Made by a program: the position numbers and the translations under genes. This document shows positions 25,867 to 34,046 of a stretch of DNA of 40,782 bases, in pieces. The stretch is from DATJMJ01 sp035508795. GTDB taxonomy: Bacteria; Actinomycetota; Acidimicrobiia; Acidimicrobiales; Palsa-688. Within the stretch, counting starts at the first letter, position 1. Each line of letters opens with the position of its first letter. The stretch covers positions 1 through 40,782 of the forward strand of contig DATJMJ010000038.1 of NCBI GenBank assembly GCA_035508795.1, given 5' to 3'. Below the pieces are notes generated by a model that had not been told where the DNA came from, made no database searches, and worked only from the letters and a program-made list of their open reading frames with translations.

Positions 25867-27359
25867 GCAAGCTGCGTACGCTCCACACGTGCCAGGCCTG
25901 CGGGTCCTCGCAGCCTCGCTGGGCCGGGCGCTGCAACACCTGCGGCGAGTGGAACACGCTGCATGAGGTGGTCATCGACCTGAGCGCTCACGGCCCCGGG
26001 GGCAGGAGCGGGCCAGTGGCGGCCGGCGGGCCGGGCTTGGGCCAGTCGAGCGTCCCGGTCGCCCTGGCGGAGGTGGACATCAATGGCGGAGCGCCAATGC
26101 CCACCGGCCTCGACGAGCTGGACCGGGTGCTCTCGGGCGGCTTGTTACCCGGCTCTGCGACCCTCCTGGGCGGAGAGCCTGGGACCGGCAAATCGACGCT
26201 CCTTCTCCAAGCCCTGGCGTCGATGTCGTCTTCGGGGCCTACTTCGCCGGGCAGGCGCTGCCTCCTGGTCGCTGCCGAGGAGCCGGCTCAACAGGTCCGG
26301 CGGCGGGCAGCGCGGCTCGGGGCGGACGTGCCCGGGATATTCGTCGTGGCAAGCGGCGAGCTCGATGCGATCGAGGCCGCTGTAGCCGACCTTGCGCCCG
26401 ACGTGGTGGTGGTCGATTCGGTCCAGGCAGTCCAGGACCCTGGCCTCGGGCTTCCGGCCGGCTCGCTCGTCCAGGTCCGCGAGTGCGCCACAAGGCTCAC
26501 GGCTATGGCGCGCTCCTCGGGCGCCGCCTTGGTCCTGGTAGGCCACGTGACAAAGGACGGCGCGCTGGCCGGGCCGCGCACGTTGGAGCACCTTGTTGAC
26601 ACCGTGCTCAGTTTCGAGGGGGACCGCTACCTCTCGCTCCGTGCGCTCCGTGCCGTGAAGCACCGGTTCGGGCCGACCGGCGAGACCGGGCTGTTCGAGA
26701 TGAGCGAGAAGGGCCTCGCCGGCGTCCCCGACCCGAGCGCCCTGTTCCTCGGCGACCGGCTGGCCGGCTCGCCCGGCTCGGCCGTCGCGGTCCCGGTCGA
26801 GGGCTACCGGCCGGTCCTGGTCGAGGTACAAGCTCTCGTCCGCAAAGCTCAGATCCCTCGCCGGTCGGTTGCCGGGGTCGACCCGGGCCGGGTGGGCCTC
26901 CTGGTCGCCGTACTGGACCGCAGGGCCGGGGTGCCCGTGGGCGACTGCGACGTGTACGTCTCTGTGGCTGGCGGCGCCCGCGCGGCGGAGCCTGCGGCTG
27001 ACTTGGCGATTTGCCTGGCTATCGCCTCGTCTTGTTTCGGCGTCCCGGTCCCCGCCGACCTGGTGGCCATCGGGGAGGTCGGGCTCGGCGGCGAACTACG
27101 CAGGGCCCCCGGCATGGCCAAGAGGTTGGCGGAGGCGAGGCGCCTGGGCTTCGCTACTGCGTTGGTCCCCGGTGTCGAGGGCCTGGGCCGCCAGGGAGCG
27201 GCGGCGCCCCGGGGCGAGCCGGCCGACGTGGTGACCGCACCGAGCCTCGCGGTTGCGCTCACCTTCGCTTTTGGGGAGAAGCCCTCGGTGCTTCGCCGCG
27301 GCGCCGGCGCGGGCAGACCGAGCGATCGTAACAGTCTTGTGACATTGCCCACGCCCTGA
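25863..27359 (+). CDS. radA: DNA repair ATPase/helicase RadA (Sms)
   Basis: RecA-like branch-migration factor in recombination and repair. The 498-residue protein begins with a four-Cys zinc finger (HTCQACGSSQPRWAGRC, NTCGEW). The ATPase core has Walker A GEPGTGKST near residues 104-112 and Walker B VVVVDSVQAVQ. The RadA-specific KNRFG motif appears as KHRFG, a conservative change. A Lon-protease-like C-terminal domain ends the protein (ADLAICLAIASS, GEVGLGGELRR). ATG at 25863 overlaps the lipoprotein stop. disA follows after 17 bases, a neighbourhood common in actinobacteria and firmicutes. Confidence 0.96.
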   Translation: MSKLRTLHTCQACGSSQPRWAGRCNTCGEWNTLHEVVIDLSAHGPGGRSGPVAAGGPGLGQSSVPVALAEVDINGGAPMPTGLDELDRVLSGGLLPGSATLLGGEPGTGKSTLLLQALASMSSSGPTSPGRRCLLVAAEEPAQQVRRRAARLGADVPGIFVVASGELDAIEAAVADLAPDVVVVDSVQAVQDPGLGLPAGSLVQVRECATRLTAMARSSGAALVLVGHVTKDGALAGPRTLEHLVDTVLSFEGDRYLSLRALRAVKHRFGPTGETGLFEMSEKGLAGVPDPSALFLGDRLAGSPGSAVAVPVEGYRPVLVEVQALVRKAQIPRRSVAGVDPGRVGLLVAVLDRRAGVPVGDCDVYVSVAGGARAAEPAADLAICLAIASSCFGVPVPADLVAIGEVGLGGELRRAPGMAKRLAEARRLGFATALVPGVEGLGRQGAAAPRGEPADVVTAPSLAVALTFAFGEKPSVLRRGAGAGRPSDRNSLVTLPTP

Positions 27360-27364
27360 TCGGT

Positions 27365-27370
27365 TAGCAT
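27365..27370 (+). promoter_or_regulatory. Candidate -10 hexamer for leaderless disA
   Basis: TAGCAT six bases before the disA GTG at 27377. The gap between radA and disA is only 17 bases and contains no Shine-Dalgarno sequence. Spacing matches a transcript starting on the GTG itself. Confidence 0.4.
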
Positions 27371-27376
27371 CAGCCG

Positions 27377-28450
27377 GTGCCGGAGAGGCTGAGCGCAGCC
27401 ATGATCGAGGCCCTCGGCTCCATTGCCCCAGGGAGGCAGCTGCGGGAGGGGCTGGACCGCATCCTTCAGGCCAACATGGGCGCGCTCATCGTCGTCGGCG
27501 ACGGCCCCGAAGTGCTTTCGATCTGCTCGGGAGGGTTTCTCCTCGACTCCGAGTTCAGCCCTCAACGGCTATCGGAGCTCGCCAAGATGGACGGCGCGAT
27601 AATCCTCGCCCGCGACTCGAGCCGGATCGCCCGGGCCAACGTCCACCTCGTCCCAAACCCCAATGTCGCAACGACCGAGACCGGGACCCGCCACCGCACA
27701 GCGGAAAGGGTCGCTCGATCTCTCGACGTCCCGGTCATAACCGTCTCCGAGGACCGTTCCGTCATCACGGTCTACCGCGGCGAGCAGCAGCGCCCGCTGG
27801 TGCCGGTCGAGCGGCTCCTTGCGAGAGCGAACCAGGCCCTCGAGACGCTCGTCGGTTACAGGGGCCGCCTTGATGTGGTCACAAATGCCCTCTCCGCGCT
27901 CGAGGTCGAGGACATGGTCACGACGCGCGACGTCGTCACCGTGCTGCAGCGCACCGAAATGGTGCGGCGCATTGCCGAAGAGGTCGAGGGTTACAGCATC
28001 GAGCTCGGGACCGACAGCCGGCTCGTCCGGCTCCAGCTGGAGGAGACGCTTGCCGGTGTGGAAGAGGAGCGCCGCCAGGTCGTACGCGATTACCTGGCGT
28101 CCGGCCCCGATTGGGAAGTGCACGACGCGCTGAGCGCGTTGACCCAACTCTCGACCGAAAGCCTCGTCGACCTCTCCAAAGTCGCCAGCGTGCTCCAACT
28201 CGGCGCACCGGGCTCCGACCTCGACACTGCTCTGCGGCCCTACGGGTACAGGCTCTTGTCTAAGATCCCACGGCTGCCTGACCAGGTCGTACGCAACATC
28301 GTGGACCGTTACGGGGGTCTTCAGGAGATCCTGCACGCGAGCATCGACGACCTCGACAGCGTCGAAGGCATCGACGTCACAGGCGCGCGGTTCGTAAAGG
28401 AGGGCCTCGGGCGGCTCGCAGAGGCGAGCATCCTCGACCGGCTCGGCTGA
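27377..28450 (+). CDS. disA: DNA integrity scanning diadenylate cyclase DisA
   Basis: Makes the second messenger c-di-AMP from two ATP and scans DNA for branched structures. The 357-residue protein has the DAC domain with DGA at residues 72-74 and GTRHRTAER (RHR 105-107), the two catalytic motifs. A helical spine follows, then a C-terminal HhH DNA-binding domain (IVDRYGGLQEILHASIDDL, VEGIDVTGARFVKEGL). All parts are present and length is normal. GTG at 27377 has no ribosome site. Linkage to radA, whose product is known in other bacteria to bind DisA and modulate it, suggests co-function. Confidence 0.97.
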   Translation: MPERLSAAMIEALGSIAPGRQLREGLDRILQANMGALIVVGDGPEVLSICSGGFLLDSEFSPQRLSELAKMDGAIILARDSSRIARANVHLVPNPNVATTETGTRHRTAERVARSLDVPVITVSEDRSVITVYRGEQQRPLVPVERLLARANQALETLVGYRGRLDVVTNALSALEVEDMVTTRDVVTVLQRTEMVRRIAEEVEGYSIELGTDSRLVRLQLEETLAGVEEERRQVVRDYLASGPDWEVHDALSALTQLSTESLVDLSKVASVLQLGAPGSDLDTALRPYGYRLLSKIPRLPDQVVRNIVDRYGGLQEILHASIDDLDSVEGIDVTGARFVKEGLGRLAEASILDRLG

Positions 28451-28470
28451 GCGCTCGTTTGGCCCCCTGT

Positions 28471-28500
28471 TTGGTAACAGCTTCCGAAAAGCCCTACCCT
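28471..28500 (+). promoter_or_regulatory. Candidate promoter upstream of carD
   Basis: TTGGTA at 28471-28476 and TACCCT at 28495-28500, separated by 18 bases, in the 88-base gap between disA and carD. A start near 28507 would leave a leader of about 30 bases containing GGAGA shortly before the ATG, unlike the leaderless pattern of disA and radA. Confidence 0.4.
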
Positions 28501-28538
28501 GGATCCAGGAAAGACCTCTCGAGCAGCATTGGAGATGC

Positions 28539-29018
28539 ATGGCGTTTGACGTCGGGGACAAGGTTGTATATCCCCACCACGGAGCAGCGGTCGTTGAGAG
28601 GAGAGAGGTCAGGGCCGATTTCGGCGAGCAACGCGAATACCTTGTGCTGCGCCTCGCTTACGGCGACTTGACGCTCAAAGTCCCGGTCGATTCGACATCC
28701 GACGTCGGCATCCGTGAAGTGATAAACGACGAGGAGGTCGAGGAGGTTTTCGCCGTCCTTCGCAAGAAGGACGTCCGGATGCCCACCAACTGGTCCCGCC
28801 GTTATAAAAACCACGTCGAGAAGCTGAAGTCGGGCGACATCTACCAAGTGGCCGAGGTGGTCCGCAACCTTTCCAACCGCGACAAGGACAAGGGCTTGTC
28901 GGCGGGCGAGAAGCGGATGCTCAACCGGGCACGCCAGATACTTGTTTCGGAGCTGACCTTTGCTATCGGCGTCTCCGAAGCCGAGGCCGAAAAAAAGCTC
29001 GACGAAGCGCTCCCCTAG
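28539..29018 (+). CDS. carD: RNA polymerase-binding transcription factor CarD
   Basis: Binds the RNA polymerase beta subunit and stabilises open promoter complexes, mainly at rRNA and housekeeping promoters. The 159-residue protein has the N-terminal Tudor-like RNAP-interaction domain (FDVGDKVVYPHHGAAVVE, YLVLRLAYGDLTLKVPV). The helical C-terminal DNA-binding domain contains the basic and aromatic string PTNWSRRYKNHVEKL, whose Trp is known to wedge into the promoter. ATG at 28539 follows GGAGA. It shares one base of its stop with the ispD start. Confidence 0.96.
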   Translation: MAFDVGDKVVYPHHGAAVVERREVRADFGEQREYLVLRLAYGDLTLKVPVDSTSDVGIREVINDEEVEEVFAVLRKKDVRMPTNWSRRYKNHVEKLKSGDIYQVAEVVRNLSNRDKDKGLSAGEKRMLNRARQILVSELTFAIGVSEAEAEKKLDEALP

Positions 29019-29731
29019 TGCCTAGCGGGCCGCTGGCCTGGGCCGTCGTTGTCGCCGCCGGCAGCGGCTCTCGTTTTGGCAGCTACAAGCAGTTCGCCCG
29101 TCTCGGTGGCCGGGAGGTCGTCGAGTGGTCTTTGGAAGCGGCCGGGCGTTGCTGTGCCGGAGCAGTCCTTGTGGTGCCGGCTGAGCTCGTGGCCAGCCAT
29201 CAGGGCAAGGCTGACAGCGTGGTGGCTGGAGAGGCGACAAGAGCCGGCTCGGTCCGGGCTGGACTGGCGGCAGTCCCAGCGCAAGTAGACATCGTCGTGG
29301 TCCACGATGCCGCACGACCTCTGGCGAGCGATGCGACCTGGAGAGCTGTGATCGCAGCCGTCAGTGCGGGCGCCGAGGCAGCCGTCCCGTGCGTACCGGT
29401 CACCGACACGATCAAGCAGCGCGTGGCCGAAGGCCGGCTGGTCACTCTGCCCCGCGGCACGCTCGTGGCGGCCCAAACGCCTCAAGCCTTCCGTGCCTCG
29501 AGCCTCCGGTCGGCCCATGCCGGCGAAGCCGAGGCAACCGACGACGCCTCCCTCGTAGAAGCGGCGGGTGGGCAGGTGGTGGAGGTGCCCGGCGAGCCCG
29601 GCAACCTCAAGATCACCGCCCCCTCCGACCTGGCGGTGGCCGAGGCGCTGCTCAGGACGTCAGCCCGCTCGAGCCGGGGCGAAGTGGGCGGAGCCGGTGG
29701 AGCTGACCGAGCGGGCCGAGCCGGCCTTTGA
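29018..29731 (+). CDS. ispD: 2-C-methyl-D-erythritol 4-phosphate cytidylyltransferase
   Basis: Third step of the MEP isoprenoid pathway, forming CDP-methylerythritol from MEP and CTP. The 237-residue protein has the nucleotidyltransferase start VVVAAGSGSRFGSYKQFARLGG, the VVVHDAARPL string and CVPVTDTIKQ with the conserved Asp. The C-terminal 20 residues (after VAEALLRTS) are a Gly/Ala/Arg-rich tail absent from most relatives. GTG at 29018 overlaps the carD stop by one base and its own stop lies in a TTGA overlap with ispF. Confidence 0.94.
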   Translation: MPSGPLAWAVVVAAGSGSRFGSYKQFARLGGREVVEWSLEAAGRCCAGAVLVVPAELVASHQGKADSVVAGEATRAGSVRAGLAAVPAQVDIVVVHDAARPLASDATWRAVIAAVSAGAEAAVPCVPVTDTIKQRVAEGRLVTLPRGTLVAAQTPQAFRASSLRSAHAGEAEATDDASLVEAAGGQVVEVPGEPGNLKITAPSDLAVAEALLRTSARSSRGEVGGAGGADRAGRAGL

Positions 29732-30201
29732 GCTTCCGCATCGGGCAGGGTTTCGACATCCACCCGTTCTCGCAAGACCCTGCTCGCAAGCTCGTACTTG
29801 CAGGCGTCGAGATCCCCGGCCCCGGCCTGCATGGCCACAGCGATGGGGACGTCGTGTGCCATGCAGTGGCCGACGCGCTTCTCGGAGCGTCGGTGCTCGG
29901 CGACATCGGCAAGATGTTCCCCGACACCGAAGAGCGTTGGGCGGGAGCCGACAGCATGCAATTGCTATCGGCCGCGTGGGCCCGGGTCAGCGCTTCGGGT
30001 TGGAAGGCGGTAAACGTTGACTGCACCGTCATTGCAGAGGCTCCCCGCCTTGGGGGGTTCAGGGAGCAAATGCAGGACAAGCTTGCGAGCGTTGTCGGCT
30101 GCCCGGTCTCGGTCAAGGCCAAGCGTGGGGAGGGCCTTGGCGCGCTCGGGCGCCGTGAAGGTATCGCCTGCATGGCGATCGCCCTTTTAGAGGGCTTGTG
30201 A
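29728..30201 (+). CDS. ispF: 2-C-methyl-D-erythritol 2,4-cyclodiphosphate synthase
   Basis: Converts CDP-methylerythritol 2-phosphate to the cyclic diphosphate in the MEP pathway. The 157-residue protein has the zinc ligands in GFDIHPF and HSDGDVVCHAVADALLGA, DIGKMFPDTE, and the C-terminal SVKAKRGEGLGALGRREGIAC. Length is normal. The start is TTG at 29728, overlapping the ispD stop, so the pair is coupled. In M. tuberculosis cysS follows. Here rlmB follows directly with a GTGA overlap. Confidence 0.95.
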   Translation: MSFRIGQGFDIHPFSQDPARKLVLAGVEIPGPGLHGHSDGDVVCHAVADALLGASVLGDIGKMFPDTEERWAGADSMQLLSAAWARVSASGWKAVNVDCTVIAEAPRLGGFREQMQDKLASVVGCPVSVKAKRGEGLGALGRREGIACMAIALLEGL

Positions 30202-31025
30202 GGCCTGATCGCCGCCAGGGAGCGGCCTCACCTCGTCGCTCGGAAGAGCTGGGCGGGGAGCAGGTTGAGGGGCTGCAGGCAGTCCGTCTGTTGCTGTCCG
30301 CCGGGAAGCGCCCCGTCCGGAGGATCTGGTTGTCCGAAGCGAGGGCGAGAGCACCGCAAGGCCCGCTGGCGGATGTGATAGCGCTGGCGCGAGACCGAGG
30401 CGTCCGTATCGAGCTGCGGACCAACGAGAACATTGCGGAGATGTCCGCGACGGGTGCTGCGCAGGGAGCCATCGCCTGGGCAGAGCCAGTGGTGGCGGTC
30501 GACCTCGACGACGTGCTGCGCAGGGCGGTCCCAACCGGAGAACCGGCTTTCCTCGTCGTGCTCGACGGCGTCACCGACCCCGGGAACTTTGGCGCTGTCC
30601 TGCGGACTGCCGCTTGTGCAGGCGCGCATGGGGTCGTCGTAAGCCGGCACCGTTCTGCAGCACTGACGCCTGCCGCAGTCAAAGCGGCGGCCGGGGCGGT
30701 CGAGCTGGTACCGATCGCACAGGTGGCCGGCGCTCCGGCTGCCCTTTCCGAGCTCTCCAGGGCGGGGGTATGGGTGGCCGGCATGGAACCCGGAGCCGGC
30801 GGGGATCTCTGGTCCTCAAGCATCCTCGATGGGCCGGTGGCGATCGTGCTCGGCTCCGAGGGAGCCGGGATTTCCCGGCTTGCCCGCAAGCGCTGCGACG
30901 TGCTCTTACAGATCCCGCAAGCCTTGGCGCTCGGTTCGCTCAACATTGCCGCGGCGGCCGCTGTCGCCTGTTTCGAGGTCGCCAGGCGCCGGTCGGGGGC
31001 GTCGGGGTCACGCAAGGCGCTATAG
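30198..31025 (+). CDS. rlmB: 23S rRNA 2'-O-ribose methyltransferase (RlmB/TrmH family)
   Basis: SPOUT-class S-adenosylmethionine enzyme expected to methylate G2251 of 23S rRNA. The 275-residue protein shows the substrate-binding N-terminal domain (VEGLQAVRLLLSAGKRPV) and the three SPOUT motifs: VLDGVTDPGNFGAVLRTA, IVLGSEGAGISRLARKRC and ALGSLNIAAAAAVACFE. The last motif forms the knot. A short Arg-rich N-terminal extension precedes the first domain. The RlmB assignment over other TrmH-type enzymes rests on its place beside ispD/ispF. Confidence 0.88.
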   Translation: MRPDRRQGAASPRRSEELGGEQVEGLQAVRLLLSAGKRPVRRIWLSEARARAPQGPLADVIALARDRGVRIELRTNENIAEMSATGAAQGAIAWAEPVVAVDLDDVLRRAVPTGEPAFLVVLDGVTDPGNFGAVLRTAACAGAHGVVVSRHRSAALTPAAVKAAAGAVELVPIAQVAGAPAALSELSRAGVWVAGMEPGAGGDLWSSSILDGPVAIVLGSEGAGISRLARKRCDVLLQIPQALALGSLNIAAAAAVACFEVARRRSGASGSRKAL

Positions 31026-31029
31026 CGCC
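31016..31029. repeat. Perfect 14-base palindrome at the end of rlmB
   Basis: GGCGCTATAGCGCC, its own reverse complement, spans the rlmB stop codon. A partial second copy of its core (CTATAGCG) follows at once. It could be a small operator or a weak terminator stem, although without a loop or T-run the latter is unlikely. Confidence 0.35.
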
Positions 31030-31126
31030 CTATAGCGGAGGGCCTCGGCGCGCCGCGTGCGCTTGACGTGCCCCGATGTGGGGTAAACGCATTGAGGTGC
31101 TGTTGGCTCAACCCGGGGGCAAGACG

Positions 31127-32236
31127 ATGGCGTCGGAAGGGCCGCTCGTCGAGGAGGTGAGGACGAAGGTCTTCGAGGTCCCGACAGACCAGCCTGAGGC
31201 CGACGGCACTCTTCAATGGCGCTTCACCACGGTTGTGGTAGCAGAGGTGCGCGCGGGCGGTGAGATCGGCACCGGATGGACCTATAGCGGCCCCGGCGCT
31301 CAGGCGGTTATCGACGAAAAGCTTGCAGCAGAGGTCGCGGGCAAGCCCGTGCTGGACCTACCCGCATTGTGGCAGGCGATGGCGCGCAGTTGCCGCAACC
31401 TGGGCCGGCCGGGGCTTGTGTCGTGCGCCATCTCTGCGGTCGATACGGCTCTTTGGGACCTGAAGGCGCGCTTGGTGGGCCTGCCGCTTTCGCTACTTTT
31501 TGGTAGGTGCCGCCGGGAGGTCCCGTTGTACGGCAGCGGTGGCTTCACTTCGTACGACGACGCAACGACTGTCGCCCAACTCGAGCAATGGGTCACGGAG
31601 TGGGGGATGGACAAGGTGAAGTTAAAGGTCGGCGAGTCTTGGGGAACAAGACCCGGCCGGGACCTCGAGCGGGTGGCTCTTGCGAGGAAGGTGATCGGCG
31701 ACGGTGCGGAGCTTTTTGTCGACGCCAATGGCGGGTACGGTCGCAAGCAAGCGCTGAGGATGGGCAAAAGGTTCACCGAAGAGCATGGCGTGTCCTGGTT
31801 CGAGGAGCCCGTCTCGTCCGACGACCTGGCCGGCCTTCGTGAAGTGAAGGAGCAGTGTGAGGCTGACGTCGCTGCGGGTGAGTACGGCTACGACCCCTCG
31901 TACTTCGCCAAGATGATCGACGCAGGCGCAGTGGACTGCATCCAAGTGGACGTGACCAGGTGCTGCGGCTACACGGGGTTCGTCCAAGTCGCCGCACTTG
32001 CCGCGGCTCACAACCTCGACGTCTCGGCCCACTGCGCCCCCAACCTCCACTCCCATGTGGCCGCCTCCCTTGGCAACCTCCGCCATGTGGAGTACTTCCA
32101 CGACCACCATCGCGTCGAAAACCTCCTTTTTGAGGGCACCCTTTCGCCCGATGGCGGGGTGCTCCGGCCCCGGTGCGACTCGTTGGGCCACGGCATGGCC
32201 CTGCGACCGGGTTCGGACGAGTACCGGCGTGGCTGA
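31127..32236 (+). CDS. Enolase-superfamily enzyme (mandelate racemase subgroup)
   Basis: A magnesium-dependent enzyme that abstracts the alpha-proton of a carboxylate, typically a sugar-acid dehydratase or racemase. The N-terminal capping domain is followed by a barrel with DKVKLKVG (KxK base), the metal ligands in FVDANGG, WFEEP and AAGEYGYDP, and VSAHCAPNLH carrying a candidate acid/base His. CIQVDVTRCCGYTG contains the Asp expected to pair with it. The substrate is not identifiable by eye; with a rhamnoside locus in the same window, a deoxy-sugar acid would be a reasonable guess only. ATG at 31127 gives a typical 369-residue length. An outer ATG at 31076 adds 17 residues. Confidence 0.85.
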   Translation: MASEGPLVEEVRTKVFEVPTDQPEADGTLQWRFTTVVVAEVRAGGEIGTGWTYSGPGAQAVIDEKLAAEVAGKPVLDLPALWQAMARSCRNLGRPGLVSCAISAVDTALWDLKARLVGLPLSLLFGRCRREVPLYGSGGFTSYDDATTVAQLEQWVTEWGMDKVKLKVGESWGTRPGRDLERVALARKVIGDGAELFVDANGGYGRKQALRMGKRFTEEHGVSWFEEPVSSDDLAGLREVKEQCEADVAAGEYGYDPSYFAKMIDAGAVDCIQVDVTRCCGYTGFVQVAALAAAHNLDVSAHCAPNLHSHVAASLGNLRHVEYFHDHHRVENLLFEGTLSPDGGVLRPRCDSLGHGMALRPGSDEYRRG

Positions 32237-32350
32237 CAGAGCGAGCCGCTCGGGCCCGGCGGCCAAAAACCCGTCACCCGTCACCGGGAAGCGGGCCCAG
32301 GTGAACAAGGGGGTGCCGACCAGCCGGTGCAGGGCGAAGGGTTTGGGCTG

Positions 32351-32356
32351 TAGGCT
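32351..32356 (+). promoter_or_regulatory. Candidate -10 hexamer for the GAF-phosphatase gene
   Basis: TAGGCT seven bases before TTG at 32364 and ten before GTG at 32367. Its position supports starting the protein here and not in the basic, low-quality stretch upstream. Confidence 0.35.
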
Positions 32357-32363
32357 CCCGCTC

Positions 32364-33641
32364 TTGGTGGACAACCTTACGGGCCGAGCTTCCGAGGGCG
32401 AGTTCGCTGAGCTGTTCGCAGCGACGAGTTCTGCTGCGGGCGGAGGGGACTTGGACGACCTGCTGACAAACCTGGCCTCGCGGGCGCGGGCATTGATGAG
32501 AGCGGACACCTCAGCAGTGCTGCTGCTCGACGAAAGCGGCAAGACTCTCGTAGCACGGGCCGCCGCCGGGCTGGAGGAAGAGGTCCGCCAGGGCGTGCGT
32601 GTCCCCGTAGGACGAGGGTTCGCCGGACGAGTTGCCGCCGACAAGGCGCCGGTGATCCTCGATAGCGTCGAAATGGGAAGGGTTGTAAACCCGATCCTGC
32701 CGGCAAAAGGTATCCGGGCCATGCTCGGCGTCCCTCTCATAAGCAATGGAGACCTCCTGGGAGTCCTCCATGTCGGGAGTTTCACCAAAGGCCGCTTCAC
32801 CTCGGACGATGCCCGGCTGCTGGAACGTGCTGCGACGAACATTGCGAGCGCGATCCAAATACGGATGCTGACGGTCGAAAAGGCAGCGGCTGAGCTCCTG
32901 GAACGCAGCCTCATGCCGTCCGAATTGCCGGAATGCCCCGGCCTCGACCTGGCGGCTCGTTACGTCCCGGCCGAAAGTGCTGTCGGCGGGGACTGGTACG
33001 ACGTCTTCGTGCTGCCCGAGGGGGAGCTCTGGGTCGTGACCGGGGACGTGGCCGGCCATGGCCTCCGTGGGGCCGTGATCATGGGCAGGGTCCGCAGCAC
33101 GCTGCGCGCCTACGCCCTGCTCGGCGGGACCCCGTCCGAAGTGCTCACGCTGACGGACCGCAAGCTCGAGCATTTTGAACCGGGCGCGCTCGTGACGATC
33201 GTGTGCGCGAGCACGCGGCCGCCGTACGACTCCTTCGTCATCTCCTCAGCCGGGCACCCCGCGCCCGTCCTCATGGGCGCGAGCGGCGCCACGTTGGTCG
33301 ATGTCGACCCCGGGCCCCCGCTCGGCGTCTCCTCGGGCGTAGCGAGGACGTCGGGCACTATTGCGGTCGGCCCGGGCGAGACACTCCTCTTTTACACCGA
33401 CGGGTTGGTCGAACGCCGAGGAGAGAGCCTCGACAGTGGTTTTGCGCGTCTCCTGCGCGCTGCCAAGGTAAATGAGGCCGAACTCGTTTGTGCCCGGGTC
33501 ATGCAGGAGCTCGTCGGAGACGTCGAACCTGCTGACGACATAGCCGTCGTCGCTGTGCGCCGGACCGCCGGCGACGACGCCGACCTCGAGCCCTGCACAG
33601 ACATGGAGGGCGACTTCGCCGGGCAGATCCTGGCGGTATAA
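32364..33641 (+). CDS. GAF-domain PP2C/SpoIIE-type serine phosphatase
   Basis: Signalling phosphatase with a GAF sensor domain at about residues 20-165 (LMRADTSAVLLLDESGKTLV, VPVGRGFAGRVAADKAPVIL, MLGVPLISNGDLLGVLHVG). A short helical linker leads to a PP2C/RsbU-type catalytic domain with metal-binding motifs VGGDWYDVF, VTGDVAGHGLRGA, FYTDGLVERRGESLD and EPADDIAVVAVR. Such proteins usually dephosphorylate anti-anti-sigma factors in partner-switching cascades; no STAS or HATPase partner is visible here. The frame is open upstream, with other starts at 32229 (overlapping the preceding gene) and 32301. I prefer TTG 32364 because of the -10 hexamer and because the upstream residues are basic and featureless. 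Confidence 0.88.
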   Translation: MVDNLTGRASEGEFAELFAATSSAAGGGDLDDLLTNLASRARALMRADTSAVLLLDESGKTLVARAAAGLEEEVRQGVRVPVGRGFAGRVAADKAPVILDSVEMGRVVNPILPAKGIRAMLGVPLISNGDLLGVLHVGSFTKGRFTSDDARLLERAATNIASAIQIRMLTVEKAAAELLERSLMPSELPECPGLDLAARYVPAESAVGGDWYDVFVLPEGELWVVTGDVAGHGLRGAVIMGRVRSTLRAYALLGGTPSEVLTLTDRKLEHFEPGALVTIVCASTRPPYDSFVISSAGHPAPVLMGASGATLVDVDPGPPLGVSSGVARTSGTIAVGPGETLLFYTDGLVERRGESLDSGFARLLRAAKVNEAELVCARVMQELVGDVEPADDIAVVAVRRTAGDDADLEPCTDMEGDFAGQILAV

Positions 33642-33685
33642 CCGCGGCCCAAGGTCGCACGCGTGCTCCGCGCCCACGCGAAATA

Positions 33686-33724
33686 CCGGGCGTGGCTTAT
33701 GTTTTTTGCTGCAGCCACGCCCGG
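33686..33724. terminator. Stem-loop between convergent genes
   Basis: CCGGGCGTGGCT at 33686-33697 and its perfect complement AGCCACGCCCGG at 33713-33724, with a 15-base loop that contains a T-run. It lies between the stops of the phosphatase gene (plus) and the small hydrophobic-protein gene (minus), the right place for a bidirectional terminator. There is no T-tract after the stem on the plus strand, so intrinsic strength is uncertain. Confidence 0.65.
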
Positions 33725-33744
33725 CAAGTATTACCGCACAACTC

Positions 33745-33909
33745 CTACCAGTAATACCAGCGACGACCGCCCCCGGCACCGGAGCGGAACGCAAATCCGG
33801 CAAGCCAGAAGATGAGGACCACGGCCGCGGCGATCCATAGAAGGTGTATCGAAAAGCCGAGCCCGAAGAGGATAATCGCTAAGAGCAACAACAATAAGAT
33901 CGCTGCCAT
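33745..33909 (-). CDS. 54-residue hydrophobic membrane protein
   Basis: Short gene with ATG at 33909 and TAG at 33745-33747. The product starts MAAILLLLLLAIILFGLGF, continues SIHLLWIAAAVVLIFWLAGF and ends FRSGAGGGRRWYYW: two membrane segments and a basic, aromatic tail. AAGGAG lies 10 bases before the ATG. I recall small actinobacterial proteins annotated only as hydrophobic protein with the same LLW-IAAVVL-FWL-GF-RRWY pattern. Function is unknown. A GAGGC-tttc-GCCTC hairpin lies at 33935-33948 in its upstream region. Confidence 0.75.
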   Translation of the reverse strand: MAAILLLLLLAIILFGLGFSIHLLWIAAAVVLIFWLAGFAFRSGAGGGRRWYYW

Positions 33910-34046
33910 CTTTCAGTAACTCCTTATAAGTCGTGAGGCTTTCGCCTCCGGCTGGCGATGATCAATCGGTACCCATCCATCGGCCCGGTTATGCGCGCGC
34001 TGGTCTCCAGGTCTCCCCAACCGCCCCCGAAGCTCTCAGGAGCCCA

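Noticed and set aside
31622..32914. 430-codon minus-strand open frame across the enolase-type and phosphatase genes
   Set aside because: It spans two real genes and shows no recognisable domain.
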